Below are positions 32,055 to 45,162 of a stretch of 64,000 nucleotides of DNA, piece after piece. Every line of letters starts with the position of its first letter. The first letter of the stretch is position 1. The stretch spans positions 682,001 to 746,000 of the forward strand of contig OX637357.1 of assembly GCA_951799405.1 (NCBI GenBank), read 5' to 3'. Both the position numbers and the translations under genes were made by a program. This stretch comes from Agapetus fuscipes. Lineage: Eukaryota > Arthropoda > Insecta > Trichoptera > Glossosomatidae. The notes under the pieces are model-generated. The model was not told the origin of the DNA. It made no database searches and saw only the letters and a program-made list of their open reading frames with translations.

Positions 32055-32452
32055 TTTCCAAGAACACTTCAACTGAAGTGGTTGGCGTAAGGCCGGCCCC
32101 CTTACCAGTAAAAATAAATATGTTGTTGCACTCGCCACATGTCACATTCCCTTGGGGAATAATGTGGCAAGAAGTTGCGCTATATGTGTAGCTTAGTTGC
32201 ATTGCGTATATGATTTGTATGGAAGTAAAATAAATATAGTATGGAAATACATCCATGTATTTTTCTCTACAATCTAAGTTGCAAAGACATATGTATGCCC
32301 ACAAGCAGACATATAAGTTCTCACTAACACATGTGTACTTACAAAACAAAAACACAAATTTCGAATTAACATAAACCCTGCAACTCTTGCCGCCCTTCTC
32401 TAAAACAGGGGTAACATGGGTGGTCAGCCTTATGCCAACCATAAGTCAAAGA
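32055..32452. repeat. SINE-T2 3' half next to a diverged RTE-tail copy
   Basis: Positions 32059-32215 (+) match SINE-T2 from CTTCAACTGAAGTGGTTGG to ATATGTGTAGCTTAGTTGC. Positions 32265-32452 (-) are a diverged RTE-tail repeat ending ACCATAAGTCAAAGAAC. Confidence 0.7.
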
Positions 32453-35400
32453 ACAAAATGAATGAAGTCTTTGATTATCTGGACTTTTTTTATACGACCT
32501 ATGATGTCATCCAGCGGAAGGAGTTTTTATTTCACTTTGTCACTGCAATCACTTTGAGCTACATTTGATCCTTTTTTTTATTTTGTTTGGGAGCTGTGTT
32601 AACCCGCTGCATGGGGGTTGTTAATCACTAAAGGCAATTTGAATATTTATTGTTTTAATGTTTTTTAGTTTTAAACCTCATCGTATAGCTAATTATTGAT
32701 GTATCTATCATTACTAAGTAAAGATGCGTGTTTCTATCTATATCTGTATACTTGTGTGTAAGGAATATATTAGTAATTTATTTTTCACAAAAGTAAGAAT
32801 ATAACTTTTGTAAAAACATTAGGAAGGATTGTTTTCCCTTGAAGTATTCGGAGGGGTATCGGTTATTGTTAGTATGTTTTGTTTTTAAGGTGAAGTTGGA
32901 AGTAAACGTATTAAAGTGGATGCCATTTATAATAGTTCAGTAGCAGAAGCTCGATTCCCATAAAAAAAAAGAACAATCTGTTATATTGAGCTAATTTTAA
33001 CTGTTGAAATACATTCATAGTTCTGCTCGTGAATTGGAATAGACAAAATTGTCACGTCATTTAGACACGCTGCCAGAGAAAATGCCAACAAATATTTTGT
33101 TATTTGCTAAAGACATTAATCCATACAAAAGTGACATTTGCACGCTGAGAAGCAAGTTCTACATAAGGACTTGTTTTCTTTTCTTTTTAAAAAAGTCATT
33201 GCCCTGATAAATACACCAAAAAAAATAGTAACGTCTTACGTCGCCCAGCCGACGTTGCTTGGAAAAAAGTTGGCTTAGACCTTGGTTATATAAACTTGTG
33301 ATGTTTGCCCGTTTAGAAAAAATAAATTCAAACATTGTTGTATTTGTAAACAGTAAGCATGATAACTACATCCAGTTATAATTTTCAATAATTTAGTGGA
33401 TTTGTACATTAGTTGAGCTTCTGCTGTGGAATAATAGCTGGGACATCTAAGCTAGGACTTCACCTGTTGATGTTGTTACCCGCACAGTCACATTCCTCGC
33501 TCCCTGTGTGTGCGGGCAGCAGACGCGGCGCGGCCTAGTTACAGGCATTTAATCACCCTGCGATCTCACCGGCACTCTCTCCTTATGTGTTGTATTGTAT
33601 GTTAGCAGTCATGGAAGAATGGCGCAAGTCACTGAATTGAAATTTCAACTGCCGCGCCGCGTTTGCCGCCGCACCCCGCGCCCGTTGCAGTGTCGCCGCG
33701 GCCCAGCGCAAACAGGGTTCTGATCACGCGTCCACCCATAGTCATAAGTTGTCCAAATTATAAATGTGTTTGTAAGGTGTTCATATAAAACAAATATATA
33801 GATACATATTATTATACTTAAATTTAAATGATTAAAAATTAAGAGAAAAGAAAAAAACCCTAGACCATACTATATAATTAATACTAGCTGATAGGGACAT
33901 AATAATTAGTGAATTAATTACTGTAATGATGATAAGAAAACATTTATAAATGTGTAGCTGGTTAAGGTAGGCTAAGGTTAATTTTAAGGTTAGGTTAGTG
34001 TAATATAAGATTGTCGAGGTGGAGAGAAGGTATGTCACCTGGCCATACTTTGCATATGGGTCGAAGGGCCTTAGATATGATAATAATTACTTTAACATGA
34101 CTAGCACACTCTCCTCCGTACAACGAGCCCCGGCCCCCGCTCCAGCTGCCCCCGCCCCGCCCCGCAGACACCCGCACAACCTCCATTCCAGATACTAGTT
34201 AAAATTTATACAATTTTAGTCAATTTCTGAGTCATTTTGTTATTTTTATATGATACTTTATTGTGTATGTAATGTTTAAATTAAATTAAATGAAAACGTA
34301 ACGCTGAGTACTCAACTCCTCAGTCAATCACTCTCCACTGAAAGATATGTTGGCAATAAGTTGTTAAATTAATAAAAGAAACAATAATGTGTATAGTTTA
34401 GTTTTTAGATGAACATTTCTGCGTCAAGAATCAGTATTAGCTAAAGTGAACACGCCCCTCGAGCGCTTTCTGAAGCTACTCGGCGGCGCGGCGTCTCCAA
34501 ATTGTTGTATTTTGTAAATGTGCAGTCCAAGACGGGATATCTATAATATTGTATGGATATTTATGTGTAGTAGGGGAGAAGCTTCCTTTCTTACAACCAC
34601 AAAAAGCACTAAGTAACTCAATGCCTTAAATTTGTGAAAACAGCTTTCAAATAATTTAGACGGAATTGTGCAAAAGAAACGAATAACGAAAATCAATTCC
34701 TTTGATTAGTATACAAGAATTGTCTCAGACATATTTCGCCTTATGATGAAACATGGATTTACAGTGTTAAAGATACTTACTTAAATTATACATTAAAGAG
34801 AAACATAAATAGGGAATATAAATTTATTTTAAATGGAAATTGTAAGGTTTGTTTGTTAAGTTGGTGTTGAGCGCGCAATGTTGATAGATGTAAAGTCTCC
34901 TCCTCCATCCAGTACAAATCCCCATTAGCAATACGTTCTATTGTATTTATGGCGGTGTGTGTGTGCGCGCGCTGGGGGCGGGGCTCCAGGGGCCGCCCCT
35001 CGCCTCTCGAGCTGCATTTACCCTCCCCTCCCCGCTTGACATCCCCTGACATGTCTGTCCCTGAAGGCTTACAAGACTGAATTAACTATAATATGGTTGA
35101 CATTATGATTATTATTATTATTATTGTATTGAAGTTTATTTTTGTTGTTAATCCAAGTGCAATCACAATAGGGTGTATATCTGTATAGGTGAGTAGGGCG
35201 AGGAAGGAAGCTGTTGTGCTGTGAGCCAGCACCCTCCTAACTAACAAATTATAACGTTTTGTATTAATGTACAACTGTGCTGTGACATATGAGTGGCTTT
35301 TTATTTGTATAATACCACAAAAAATAATTGAAAAAAAAACACAAAAAAAAAGGAATTTTATTTTAAGTGTCATGATAATGCGAGCTCTCGTTTTTGGTAA

Positions 35401-38380
35401 TGTATAATGTAAGGTTAATTGTGTATACATTGTATTGTAACTTGTAATATCATTAGGGGGGCCCCGCGGGCTTCGCATGGTGCAAACACGTCTCTCTGTC
35501 TGGGCTCTCCAATCCTGCGTCTCCCACTTCACCACACTCATCACAACCCGCAGCATCATGGCGGGCAAACCTCCAGCACCATCTTAAATCTGTCACAGAA
35601 ATCATTTGAATAGGGTGGGTGGGCATGCAGATGTTCAAAACTATAGAAAATACTTGAATGGTAATCTTAACCTTTTTTATTGAACAAATCAATTGCATTT
35701 TTAATTTGTAAGAAGTAAAACAAAAACAAACGCTTTAATAGTCAGTCGCAGAACTGTCTTTTCTATGTTAGTGTTGTAAAGTAACTTGAGCGTTTTAGCA
35801 TTTAAAAAGTAACTCAAATTAAAATTTTAAAGAACAGTATTTTTTCTTATTTCTTTTAGTCATTCTTGCCCAGACCCTATTCAACTAACAAATATTAAGA
35901 ATTAACTTTTAAAAAAAAAATCCCATCTTTGGGTTTCAAATGCTGAACAATTGTCCATCTTTTCTGCAATACGTTTATCAATTACAGAATAGTTTTTCTA
36001 ACTTAACATTCCTAGTTCTCAACTGATAACTTTTCAACTCTTCATTGCATTCAATCATTGTTTCTTTCCATCCTAAATTAAAACGACTGCTAACTTTAGA
36101 AATAATTAACGTAAAGCTTTTTACATTACTGAATAATTCAATCACTACGAGTAAGTAATCGTTTGTTGTGTATTGGCATTTGGTGTCGCCGTCGCCGTCA
36201 CCGTGTATCGCTCCCTTCCTTTATCTTGTCCACATATCACCTGCAGCATGCTCCAGTATTATGTCATGTGCCAGAATCTCCCGGGACGCCCCGTCCCCCC
36301 GCTTGTGTTGCCACATATCACTTATGGCTTAGTCACTCCCTGTCCACATATCATGAGCCGCACCAAGCCCGCGACAGAGGGACCCCAAACATGGTTCCAC
36401 TTCTAAAATATATCTAGTTTTGTATGTAATAAAGGAAAGATATGATTAAAATGCCAATTTTAGCTCATAGGAATTAAGATACATATTTTTGTTAGGAATA
36501 CGAGTTATTTGATAGAGAGTTTTTGATTATTAATATTGGAGGGAGGGAGGCGAGGAGTCGCGTAGGAGCTGGAGGAAGTTGGCGGAGATCTCTTGCACAA
36601 TACGTTATATCCTATTTTGTGCTTAATACTTTATAGCTGTAAGTTTTCTGTAATAATGAATATTGATTATTTTGAATGTACCAAATGTTTGGGGTTGTTA
36701 GGTGTATGCTGAGTACCTTATGCGAGGGGCGCGGCCGCACATGTCCTAGACGGCCGCCGCGCTGCCTCGTCGCGTTTTGTTGGTAAAATGATACTTTCCA
36801 TAGACGAGACAGTGTGTCATATGGTCTAGAGTAAGTCTAGAGTAAGATTGAGATCCACAAAGTTTACTCCAAAGGTTTCCCTCGTAAGTTCCCTTCTCAA
36901 TAGTGTGATATTTACTCGGCAACAATGCTGCAGCGCCCCACAAATCAAGCAAGTGCATTTTGCCAACAGACAGTTCTTCTAATCTAAGTTGTAGGCTAAG
37001 CTAGCTAAGGACTAGGGATAATCAAAAGACAGAATTATGAGATTTCAAGTGCATTCTTGTAGGCATTAATTCCTCTAACTATTACGTCTGAATTTTAATG
37101 AAACTTATATTTATGGACTTTTTTATTTGATTGTTTTAATTAAGAATGATTTGAACAGACTGTTGTACGGGCAATAGTGCTAGGAAGTGGAAGAGGAAGA
37201 GGAAGTAGCAGAGAGAGCAGGAGCAGCGAGCCTACCATTAGTATTCCCCTAAGTTTTTCCAGTATTTGTGATTCAAGTGCCACTTTATGTTAACAATATT
37301 AAATATAAAGAAAAGAAACAATTATCTAGTAGGAACGTAAGGTAAGGGTATAATCTAGACGGATATTCAAACTAACAATGTTTTATCATTTTAGATATTA
37401 TAATATAAAACACACAAAGATGTATTTATTATCAATATACCTTATTTAAATATTAAACGTAAAAACAATTTTAATTTAGCCATATCACTCGATGTACGAT
37501 GGATGTTGTACAGTAGGGTTAACCTGTAAGTTTACAAAGCAAGCTGCGGGCTAGGCACTAGGGCGCTAAGGAACTAGGTGTTATCTGTACACACATATTC
37601 ATGTTTTATAAAGACATCTGTGACAAATCAAGTGATCCTCTCCCGACTAGGTAGGCAGCCACCCTCTACCCTACTCCCCTACTCCCCCAGTCCCAGTCAA
37701 CACATCCTAGCTAACAATAGCACTAGTGTTAGTGTTACTACTACCTGTATGCATACTGTTGTCTAAGCTGAGTGTCTAGTTGATAATTTTATGCCTTCCG
37801 TAACTTAAGGGTTAGGTGTGTATTGGTTAATGTTTATATCTATGTCTACAATACATTAGGGATTATTTACAAGAGCAGGATGGTAGTTGTCTCACCTCAA
37901 TGTTAGCTGTAAGGGCGACAGGGACGCCACGCGAGTCCACCGCCGTTCATGTAATATCATAAACGTTGTGTGCTGTACCTAGTATTCTACATTTACATTT
38001 ACATTACGTATATATAACACTTACGCTTTACGCTTTCAATTCGAGTTGAAATTATCTGTGAATTCTTGTCATGATATGTTACGTACACTAACTGCAAGTC
38101 TACAAGTAAAGTAATCAAAAATGAAACCAATGATTGTGCCTCTGATGACTCATCATCTGTTACTGTTACCTACTTAACAGCAATGTCACTTCTTTTATTT
38201 CTTATCATTAAGATTGTTCTCGCCTATAATTTACGAACAAAGTATAGTAGATAGTCAAAATTTGGATTCTTAACTTAAACGTTGCTTTTAATAAAATATT
38301 AATATTTAATTTGTTGTAGTTGAAACGTCAGGACTGTGAGACAGAAAGAATCGAATAAACCTTAATTATAGAGGCGGGCC

Positions 38381-38466
38381 CCGCTTGTCTGTGCGGGGGC
38401 CCCGGTGCTCCCGGCAGCAGGAGACGTGCAGGGGGCCCCGGCGCCCCCAGCAGAAGGAGACTCGCC
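38381..38466. repeat. GC-rich tandem repeat (two imperfect units)
   Basis: GGGGGCCCCGGTGCTCCCGG, CAGCAGGAGAC and then GGGGGCCCCGGCGCCCCCAG, CAGAAGGAGAC form two units of about 40 bp. They stand out against AT-rich surroundings, just after an AATAAA. Confidence 0.7.
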
Positions 38467-39051
38467 TTCCCAACCCGACTAATGTGTTCTGAACTTTTAA
38501 TTAGCTATCTATGCACACAGAAATGATACTCAGTTATTGCCAAAAATGATAAATAATTTATGAATTTCTTACTAGATTATGGATATTGTTTTTGGGCATA
38601 TTTTACTTTTAGCATTATAATTACTTATAATAATATATTATATACAGTTAGAGTTATTATTGATGTAGGAAAATGTATCTACAATGTGTAAGATACCTTA
38701 CTTTACAATACATAATTATTATTATTATTATAAATGGGATAAAAATGGATGGTTTGATAAAAAATATGTATCACATAACTGTAAAATGACAAAAAAAAAC
38801 AATAAAACTAGTGTAACCCCAAGTCAGGGGCTTTTCTTTAACCCGTTCCAGCTCACAACTCCTTCCTGCGCACTCCCTCATATTCCGCTTCAATTTCAGT
38901 TGAATTTACCATCTGGTGTGCTTCCTGGAAGATTGTAATACTAGGAGCTATATAAATAATAGCAGCGCTTTACAAAATTAGATACTCAAGGATACTGAAT
39001 GATTCGGAGCAATATTGAATTTTTTTAACCAAAGTAATTTATAAAAACATC

Positions 39052-39262
39052 CATTATTACATGACCCCCCTCCCCCCCCTCTTGGTGTAATAATGGATGA
39101 GCTTAATAATTAATAATGTTATATTACTTACATAATATTTTGTAGAAATTGGTATTGACAAGAACGACGTCACTTTTGGTACTCGTACATCATTTGCCAT
39201 CATCCGTAGACCAGACTCCCCCCCCCATAATGTGAATGATGTCATATATGGACAGCCCCTTT
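39052..39262 (-). repeat. MITE family M3 (GGGG-TGTCCAT ends), copy 1
   Basis: Reading the minus strand: GGGGCTGTCCATATATGAC, a G-run, AGTCTGGTCTACGGATGATG, and further blocks to the second G-run near 39070. It aligns throughout with 45588-45875. The inner (right) terminus is missing. Confidence 0.8.
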
Positions 39263-39436
39263 CTCAAATCTGTGAATCCACCACTTGTTCAGTTTTACCT
39301 TTAATGTGGCAATATGACAACTAAGCGATCCAATATTTGGACAAATGTGTTCAATAAATTGTACCAAGCAAATTTCACTGTCTGACAGCTATTCAAGGAC
39401 ATGTTGGATTGCTTAGCTTTCATTTAATAATTTTAA

Positions 39437-39980
39437 TATGATCCTGATGTTTGGAAGCGAGTCGTGGACGGTGAATGAAAGAGAAGTAAATAAGGTATGC
39501 ACCGTAGAAATGGCTCATTTGAGAAGTATGACAGGAAAACGCTGAAAGATAGAGTGAGAAACGAATGGGTTCTGAATGAATGCGGAGTAAAAGAAAGCGT
39601 GAAAGTGAAAGTTCAAAGAAGTGTGATGCGATGGTTTGGACATATTGAAAGGATGAGTGAAGACCGACTGACAAAAAAAGTGTATAAAGGGAATGTAATA
39701 GGTAAGCGTGGAAGGGGAAGACCTAGGAAAGAATGAATTGATCAGATAAGTGAGATTGCGAATGAATGGAATCAAGAGAAGAGCGTGCATGAAAAGAGTG
39801 ATGAAACTAGATGAGGTGAAAGAAGTATGCAAGGACAGAGTCAAGTGGAGGTACCGAACACCTCTAGAGGAATGGCGGCAGGATACAAAGGTAAAAAGGC
39901 TAGCAATAGTTCAATCACTTCACTTGAAGTGGGGGTTTCTTACTCCTGAGGGTAGCAGGTTTTCATTTCTTGGAAAGAGT
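39437..39980 (+). pseudogene. RTE-type LINE C-terminus plus SINE-T2 scrap
   Basis: Positions 39437-39890 encode in shifting frames [45 protein letters not shown] and KEVCKDRVKWR, the conserved RTE C-terminus. Stops and frameshifts show decay. Positions 39910-39985 match reversed SINE-T2 (CTTCACTTGAAGTGGGGG). Confidence 0.8.
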
Positions 39981-40596
39981 GAAACTTAAAGCACACATAA
40001 TAAGATAATCCCATTAAAACAGCAGATGGTTTTCAGTAGGTTCTTTTTATTTTTTCAAGAAAGCGACACTTTCTAATAGCATCAAAAGAAAAATTAAATA
40101 AAAATAGTTTTACGTCAAAGACAAAACAATAATCTGATAGTAAAAAAGCTAAACGGTATAAAGTAACCATAATGTCACGATACCTTAAATTTATGCATAT
40201 TTTATCTATGAACAGAAAGTCAAATAAAATAAAAATATTTGAGATGTACTGAGATTGTAATGAAGGCAGGTGATAGTTGAGCAGAGTCGCTGCTGTGGTG
40301 TTCAGGGCTACCAACTGATAAAGTTGATGGGCGTAATTAAATGCTCCTCAATCCCACCTCTCTGACACCGCCTCCTATATTTTGAACCTTTCCGCTTCTG
40401 AATATTCAGGCTATATGAATACCCCCAGTAGGGAATACTTTTTCAAGCACATTTTTTATTGATTTTCTACCTTAATTGACTGACGAAACTTCAAACTATG
40501 TGAACAGTCACATGTATTAGTTATTCAAGAACAAAAATCACAAGGGTTTAGCTCATAGCTCATAGTTTAGGTCATGTCGATTTTATAGCCGTGGGG

Positions 40597-40848
40597 ATCT
40601 AAATCTAAATTGCAAAGATATGTATCATTTGAGATTCATTATAATGCATTCCCACAAGCAGATATGCATAATTTCGCGCTTACACATGCCGCATGTGGAC
40701 CTACAATATAAAAAAACCCAACTCTCAAATGAACATAAGCCCTGCAACTCTTGCCGACCTTCCCTGAAGCAGGGGTGACATTGGCAAAGTGAACCATTTT
40801 TTACAGTATGGGTGGTCAGCCGCATACCAACCTATCAGTCAAGGAATA
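40597..40848 (-). repeat. RTE-tail repeat, full copy
   Basis: Reversed copy from ATCTAAATCTAAATTGC to AACCTATCAGTCAAGGAAT. It shows both the tail and the shared 5' boundary with no LINE sequence beyond it. Confidence 0.85.
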
Positions 40849-41461
40849 TCAATCAAGTCGGTTATTCGGAACTGGATAACGTTGGTTCGACCCTGGTTCA
40901 ACAGATGCCGTAGCATGCACACAAGCTTCTGCTTTCGCATGAAGACAACTGGCCAGGCAAAATAGGTTGGTGGGTTGCATTCCTTTCCACAAATCTACTT
41001 AAAAAAAAAAAAACAATTCCAGCCTTTTGAATTGTTGAACACAGATGTCAAAAGTTGGATGACGTCTATGATTGACAGCCGCACTGTATGCAAGTTTACG
41101 CTTGACGCCTATGCGTGTCACCCGCAGTTGAAGGGTTGAGCATACTATTAATCGGGTTATTTTTACCAAAATATAAACTAAAAACACAGCTAACTTCACG
41201 GAGAACTACCAAACGTGACATTTTACAAGATGGCGCCTGTAGCTCTGCTTATCACCATATTCATTACGATCCGTTGCACATCAGGTGTGTGTTTCAACAT
41301 AAAAAAAACAAACAAAAAAGATGCTTTATAAATGAGCAACAAGGTAATTAACAAAAATATTTCTTTACTTAATTACAATGTACATTATTTTACACAATAC
41401 TCTACAATTTGCACTATCGTTTTGAGTCGCATAGAATCAAAGATGGCAGTATAGGATTTTC

Positions 41462-41858
41462 GGAATGAAAAAAATGGATATTACTGACTGTGGAAAGCGA
41501 AGAACGATTTTCTCTACGTTTCATAAGTCATATCAGACGTCTTCAGGAGGCGTGTGTCTTCTACGAAGAAGAAACACAAACTGATGAATTGTTTTTTGCT
41601 TGAAGTCAAAGGTTGTAGGTACATTTATTGACCTTCGGTGATGCATTCATAGATGTCGCAATAGCTCCACTTGTACAGAAGGACGATATTATAATATAAA
41701 TATAAGAAATAAATAAAAAACAACAATTCATCAGTTTGTGTTTTTTCTTCGTAGAAGACACACACCTCCTGAAGACGTCGGATATGACTCTGACGAAACG
41801 TAGAGAAAATCGTTCTTCTCTTTCCCGGTCAGTAACATCCGTTTTTTTCATTCCAAAA
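41462..41858. repeat. Long foldback element with stem-loop box
   Basis: Arms of about 135 bp: GGAATGAAAAAAATGGATAT on the left pairs with a TTTTTTTCATTCC end on the right; AACACAAACTGATGAATTG pairs with CAATTCATCAGTTTGTG. The loop is about 120 bp. Each arm carries CTGAAGA, a short stem-loop and GACGAAACGTAGAG (plus strand copy near 41773-41806). Confidence 0.9.
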
Positions 41859-41859
41859 A

Positions 41860-42900
41860 ATGTCTAACGACCGTAATCATAATTTAAATTCTTTAATATA
41901 GGATTTGTCTGAAAATGGCATGTTCCGTGTGTGTTTTCGTATATTTTATTTCCTCTTCAGCTAAAATCCCAGATGCCCATCTTTGATTCGCATGGTTTTC
42001 CAATTCAAAAACCATTGCAAGGAAAATAATGCAGAAACTAATTGTAACGGCAGTATTTTCATAGCCTTATAATCAAAATACATCACTATATAGGCAGCTT
42101 TCCATAACACAACCAAAGGCGGAAATCTAACATTTATTTTTAATATGAGATAAATATATGGAACACAGGAAATTATTTCCTCATCATTTACATATATATA
42201 TATCACATTATCGAAAAAAAACCCTAGATCGCCACATTTGGTTCTATTTGACTTTATTTGAGACATTAACATTCAATAAGATCTCACAATGGAGTCTGCA
42301 CATAAAAAATTCCCCTGAGCTGGCTCCATTTAAATCAATGAGTTTATGGGGAAATTGGATTTAAGGTAAGGTTAACACTAAGCATTTTTTTTCTTCAAGT
42401 TGGTAATCAATTTTAACATACAAAATTAAACCCAACTGAAGCATTGTTTTTCTAGTTTGCAATGAAACTTTTAATAATATTTATTTTTTTATTTTCACAA
42501 TTATTGTAATTGACAATTCCGATTCATTATTGCAAGGCAACATATTTTAATGAATTTGAATATGTTTCTGTGATCTTACAGCAATGCATGAAAAAATGAA
42601 GATTTTTAAATGTCTATGCCCCAAGTATAGAATTTTACTATTATAATCAACCATAGCATTTTTCCAAAATATATACAACTAACAATATTTGAAATGTGGG
42701 GAATAAATGTGATGTAACCTGACTGGGCTAAGGACAGTACAGAGCGTCATAATTTTGATACAATATTCTATAGGTAATTCAAAAAGATGTCAAAGTGCAC
42801 CATACTGCATTTATCATTACCGCCAACTGTATGGGCTCACAGTTCTGTGAACTAGAAAATATCTGATAATCGGGAATCCATTTTTTATTCACAATGGGTT
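41860..42900. other. AT-rich intergenic stretch
   Basis: No gene or recognised repeat. Short ORFs at 41961-42364 have no visible motif. Lies between the convergent gawky and ZNF598 genes. Confidence 0.5.
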
Positions 42901-42902
42901 GA

Positions 42903-43142
42903 TACATGGCTGACCCCCCATCTCGTAGAAAGTGGTTCACTTTGTCGATGTCACCCATGTTTCAGGGAAGTTCGGCAAGAGTTGCAGAGTGTATGTTCAT
43001 TTGAGATTTGGGTTTTTATATTGTAATTCCACATTTGGCATGTTTAAGCGCAAACTTATACGTGTCTGCTTGCGGAAATGCATATAATGTGAATCCTTAA
43101 TGTTACATATCTTTGCAACTTAGATTAGATTAGATTAGATGG
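42903..43142 (+). repeat. RTE-tail repeat
   Basis: It begins within ATGGCTGACCCCCCATCTCG and ends CTTAGATTAGATTAGATTAG. The first 15 bp are degenerate. Confidence 0.8.
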
Positions 43143-43424
43143 ATGACATCACATAACCAAGAGATATTTTGAATGTTCACAGTCCATTGAATCTAAAACA
43201 CTCTGTAGAGGAACTGCTCTGGTTTTCATACATTTTTGGTCAACGCTATGTTAGTTCTATACTTGGGGTGATGAAATACACGTAAGAGCCATTCTTTGGA
43301 AAGGGATCATTATTTCTGATGCCTCCATGCAGTAACTTTAACCACAAAATATCTCAGCACACTGCGCGCGACAAACTATATTCTATCTGTCTTTTAATTC
43401 ACACACATACATGTTTAATGGAGG

Positions 43425-43495
43425 CAAATCTGCAGAGGCTCTGGCCACCCTAGCGCAATGGCGACAGAGTTGCAGTTACAGTAATGGACGTGTAA
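43425..43495 (+). pseudogene. RTE-type LINE C-terminal scrap
   Basis: GCAGAGGCTCTGGCCACCCT and ATGGCGACAGAGTTGC match the region after the DRKKWR motif in the second LINE subfamily (8160-8190, reversed). Confidence 0.45.
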
Positions 43496-43526
43496 CATTT
43501 TGCTGCTATAATAATGTTAATCTGCC

Positions 43527-43848
43527 TGGACTCTGAATGGAAGGTTGTGGGTTTGCAACCCGGCGGAGCACAAAAAAATACCATTTATATTTTCAAATTT
43601 GCCCTTCGCTGGGTTGAAAAATTCATGAATCTTTACCAATGACCGGTCACCAAAGGTCCATCTAGCCTTATAGCAACTGGGTCTTGCTTGAGAATTGATG
43701 CTTTGTAGCGACGACGACCAAGCTTGTAAAAAGGTCGATAGCTCAATTGGTAGAATGCTACCGAATCGCCACATGCGACCCCTTCGGGGATAACGCAGGC
43801 AAGAAGTTACACTATATGTGTAGCTAAGTTGCGTTTGCCTGGTATTAG
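43527..43848 (+). repeat. Composite SINE: SINE-T1 followed by SINE-T2, same orientation
   Basis: SINE-T1 from GGAAGGTTGTGGGTTTGC (box A lost) to CGACCAAGCTTGTAAAAAGG, then the SINE-T2 head GTCGATAGCTCAATTGGTAG. It jumps to the SINE-T2 3' end (ACATGCGACCCCTTCGGGG to TGTAGCTAAGTTGCG). Same join as 10758-11213. Confidence 0.8.
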
Positions 43849-43891
43849 CATCAGTGTCTAGAGATTTGGTCCTTAGCAACCAGGCAGGGTT

Positions 43892-44154
43892 AGTGGCGGA
43901 TACGCATGGGAAGAGGAGCCCCTTGCGGAGGGGCCATAGGCGCATGGAATTCATCATTTGAGGAAGAGAACCACAATTGTAACTTTTTAATATTATTTTG
44001 GCACACCTGTATGTATAACCAGTTTCAATAACTTTCTTGAAACTTTCGTCTGCTTTGCATGTGGCTTGATTATTGTTTTATAACGACAAAAGTAAAGGTA
44101 ACTCCAGACTTCTTTAGCCCCTCTTCCTTGAGTTTTTTTCTGTATCCGCCACTA
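43892..44154. mobile_element. hAT-like MITE, 263 bp, with 8-bp target duplication
   Basis: The ends TAGTGGCGGATAC and GTATCCGCCACTA are a perfect 13-bp inverted repeat. The flanks GGCAGGGT (43884-43891) and GGCAGGGT (44155-44162) are an exact 8-bp duplication, as made by hAT transposases. No coding capacity. Confidence 0.88.
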
Positions 44155-44264
44155 GGCAGGGTGAGGTCACATTTTTTCCCCAAGTTAAATAATGCCACTT
44201 CCATTACAGTCCCATTAGTGAAATAATCAGATTCTGACATGTACGCATCCATGTTAGTAATGTA

Positions 44265-44600
44265 TATCGACGGTTAAAAGGTAATAGGGCATAAAGCTCA
44301 CTACCTGTCTGAACTGGTCACCAAAATGGAAGTCACTACCCGCGGACAGACACTCAGATCCAGGGACTCAAATAAAAGTCTGCTCCAGCTGCCGCACAGA
44401 GCCACGAGGACGGTGTTTGGTGACCGAGCCTTTAGCGTTGCTGCTCCGACGGCCTGGAATTCTCTTCCTGCGACCCTCAGGGAGCTGAAGACTGAGGCAA
44501 CTTTTCGCAAAGGGTTCAAAACCTAGCATTCATAACTCATTTTTGACCAAAACGCCGCTTATGACCTACTTCCTTTTAACCGTCGGTATGTATATTTGCG
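44265..44600. mobile_element. TIR element M4 interrupted by a LINE 3' end
   Basis: Left end TATATCGACGGTTAAAAGG at about 44266; right end CCTTTTAACCGTCGGTATG at about 44571. The uninterrupted relative is at 60336-60782. Between them (about 44300-44525) sits a CR1/L2-type LINE end. Confidence 0.75.
44320..44525 (+). pseudogene. CR1/L2-type LINE ORF C-terminus
   Basis: The ORF from 44326 to the stop at 44526 reads [38 protein letters not shown] and EATFRKGFKT, the standard C-terminus of CR1/L2-type ORF2. The frame is intact, but everything upstream is missing. Confidence 0.8.
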
Positions 44601-45162
44601 AGGAATTGAACTCAAAAAGCTACGACAATAAATTACATGAATTCAGGAATCCCATCATATCCTCAACCAGAAATAACCTAATAACGTCGTCATATAAGCA
44701 ATAACAGCACATCTAACAATAAATATTAACATCTGCGTCAACACTAGATAAACTTTTCACAGGTCCAAGTGCGTAAACTGAGTTCTTACGTATTTATGCG
44801 TAACTATTTACATTCTTTACATAAATATATCCTCTCTACATGAAATGAGTCGTATAACTGCAAACGCCGTCATCTCCAAATTTGATGATTTTTGAGATAA
44901 TTATTGATTTGATTCTGCGTAGTGTAACTAATCATTTGCTGTGTGCAATGTGATGAAAACCTCACTTAATCCTTCGTAATTTTAATTGAAAAAGTATGAC
45001 ATCTCCAACTGGTGTTGTCGTTTAACAAGTTTTTTTTTCTCAAAATCATCGCGTAAGGAGTTGACGGCGTTTGCATTTATACAACTCAAATGTGGATAAC
45101 ATAACTGAAGGGGACGTTATAAAAAGGGTTTTAACCAATAACTTACATAATTATTTAAATAA

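Larger units (their letters stand above)
27415..38470 (+). other. gw: Probable long gawky 3' UTR and downstream region
   Basis: About 11 kb after the gawky stop contain no ORF with recognisable homology, few repeats compared with the introns, several GT-rich microsatellites (28890-28920, 28997-29020) and A-rich runs. AATAAA signals occur at 36428 and 38354, among others. Scarcity of transposons supports constraint or a transcribed UTR, but the true 3' end cannot be fixed. Repeats inside: MITE M2 at 29914, LINE and SINE pieces at 31335-32452. Confidence 0.45.

Noticed and set aside
33480..33740. GC-rich block as a CpG-island promoter or exon
   Set aside because: No consistent frame with recognisable protein, no clear splice pair; composition alone is not enough.
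35086..35568. 160-codon minus-strand ORF
   Set aside because: Low-complexity Ile/Thr-rich translation of AT-rich and ATT-repeat DNA, with no motif.
41773..41806. Bona fide hammerhead ribozyme call
   Set aside because: The core heptamer and GAAA are present but an extra base precedes stem II, and stems I and III and the cleavage site could not be identified by eye; kept only as a structural motif finding.
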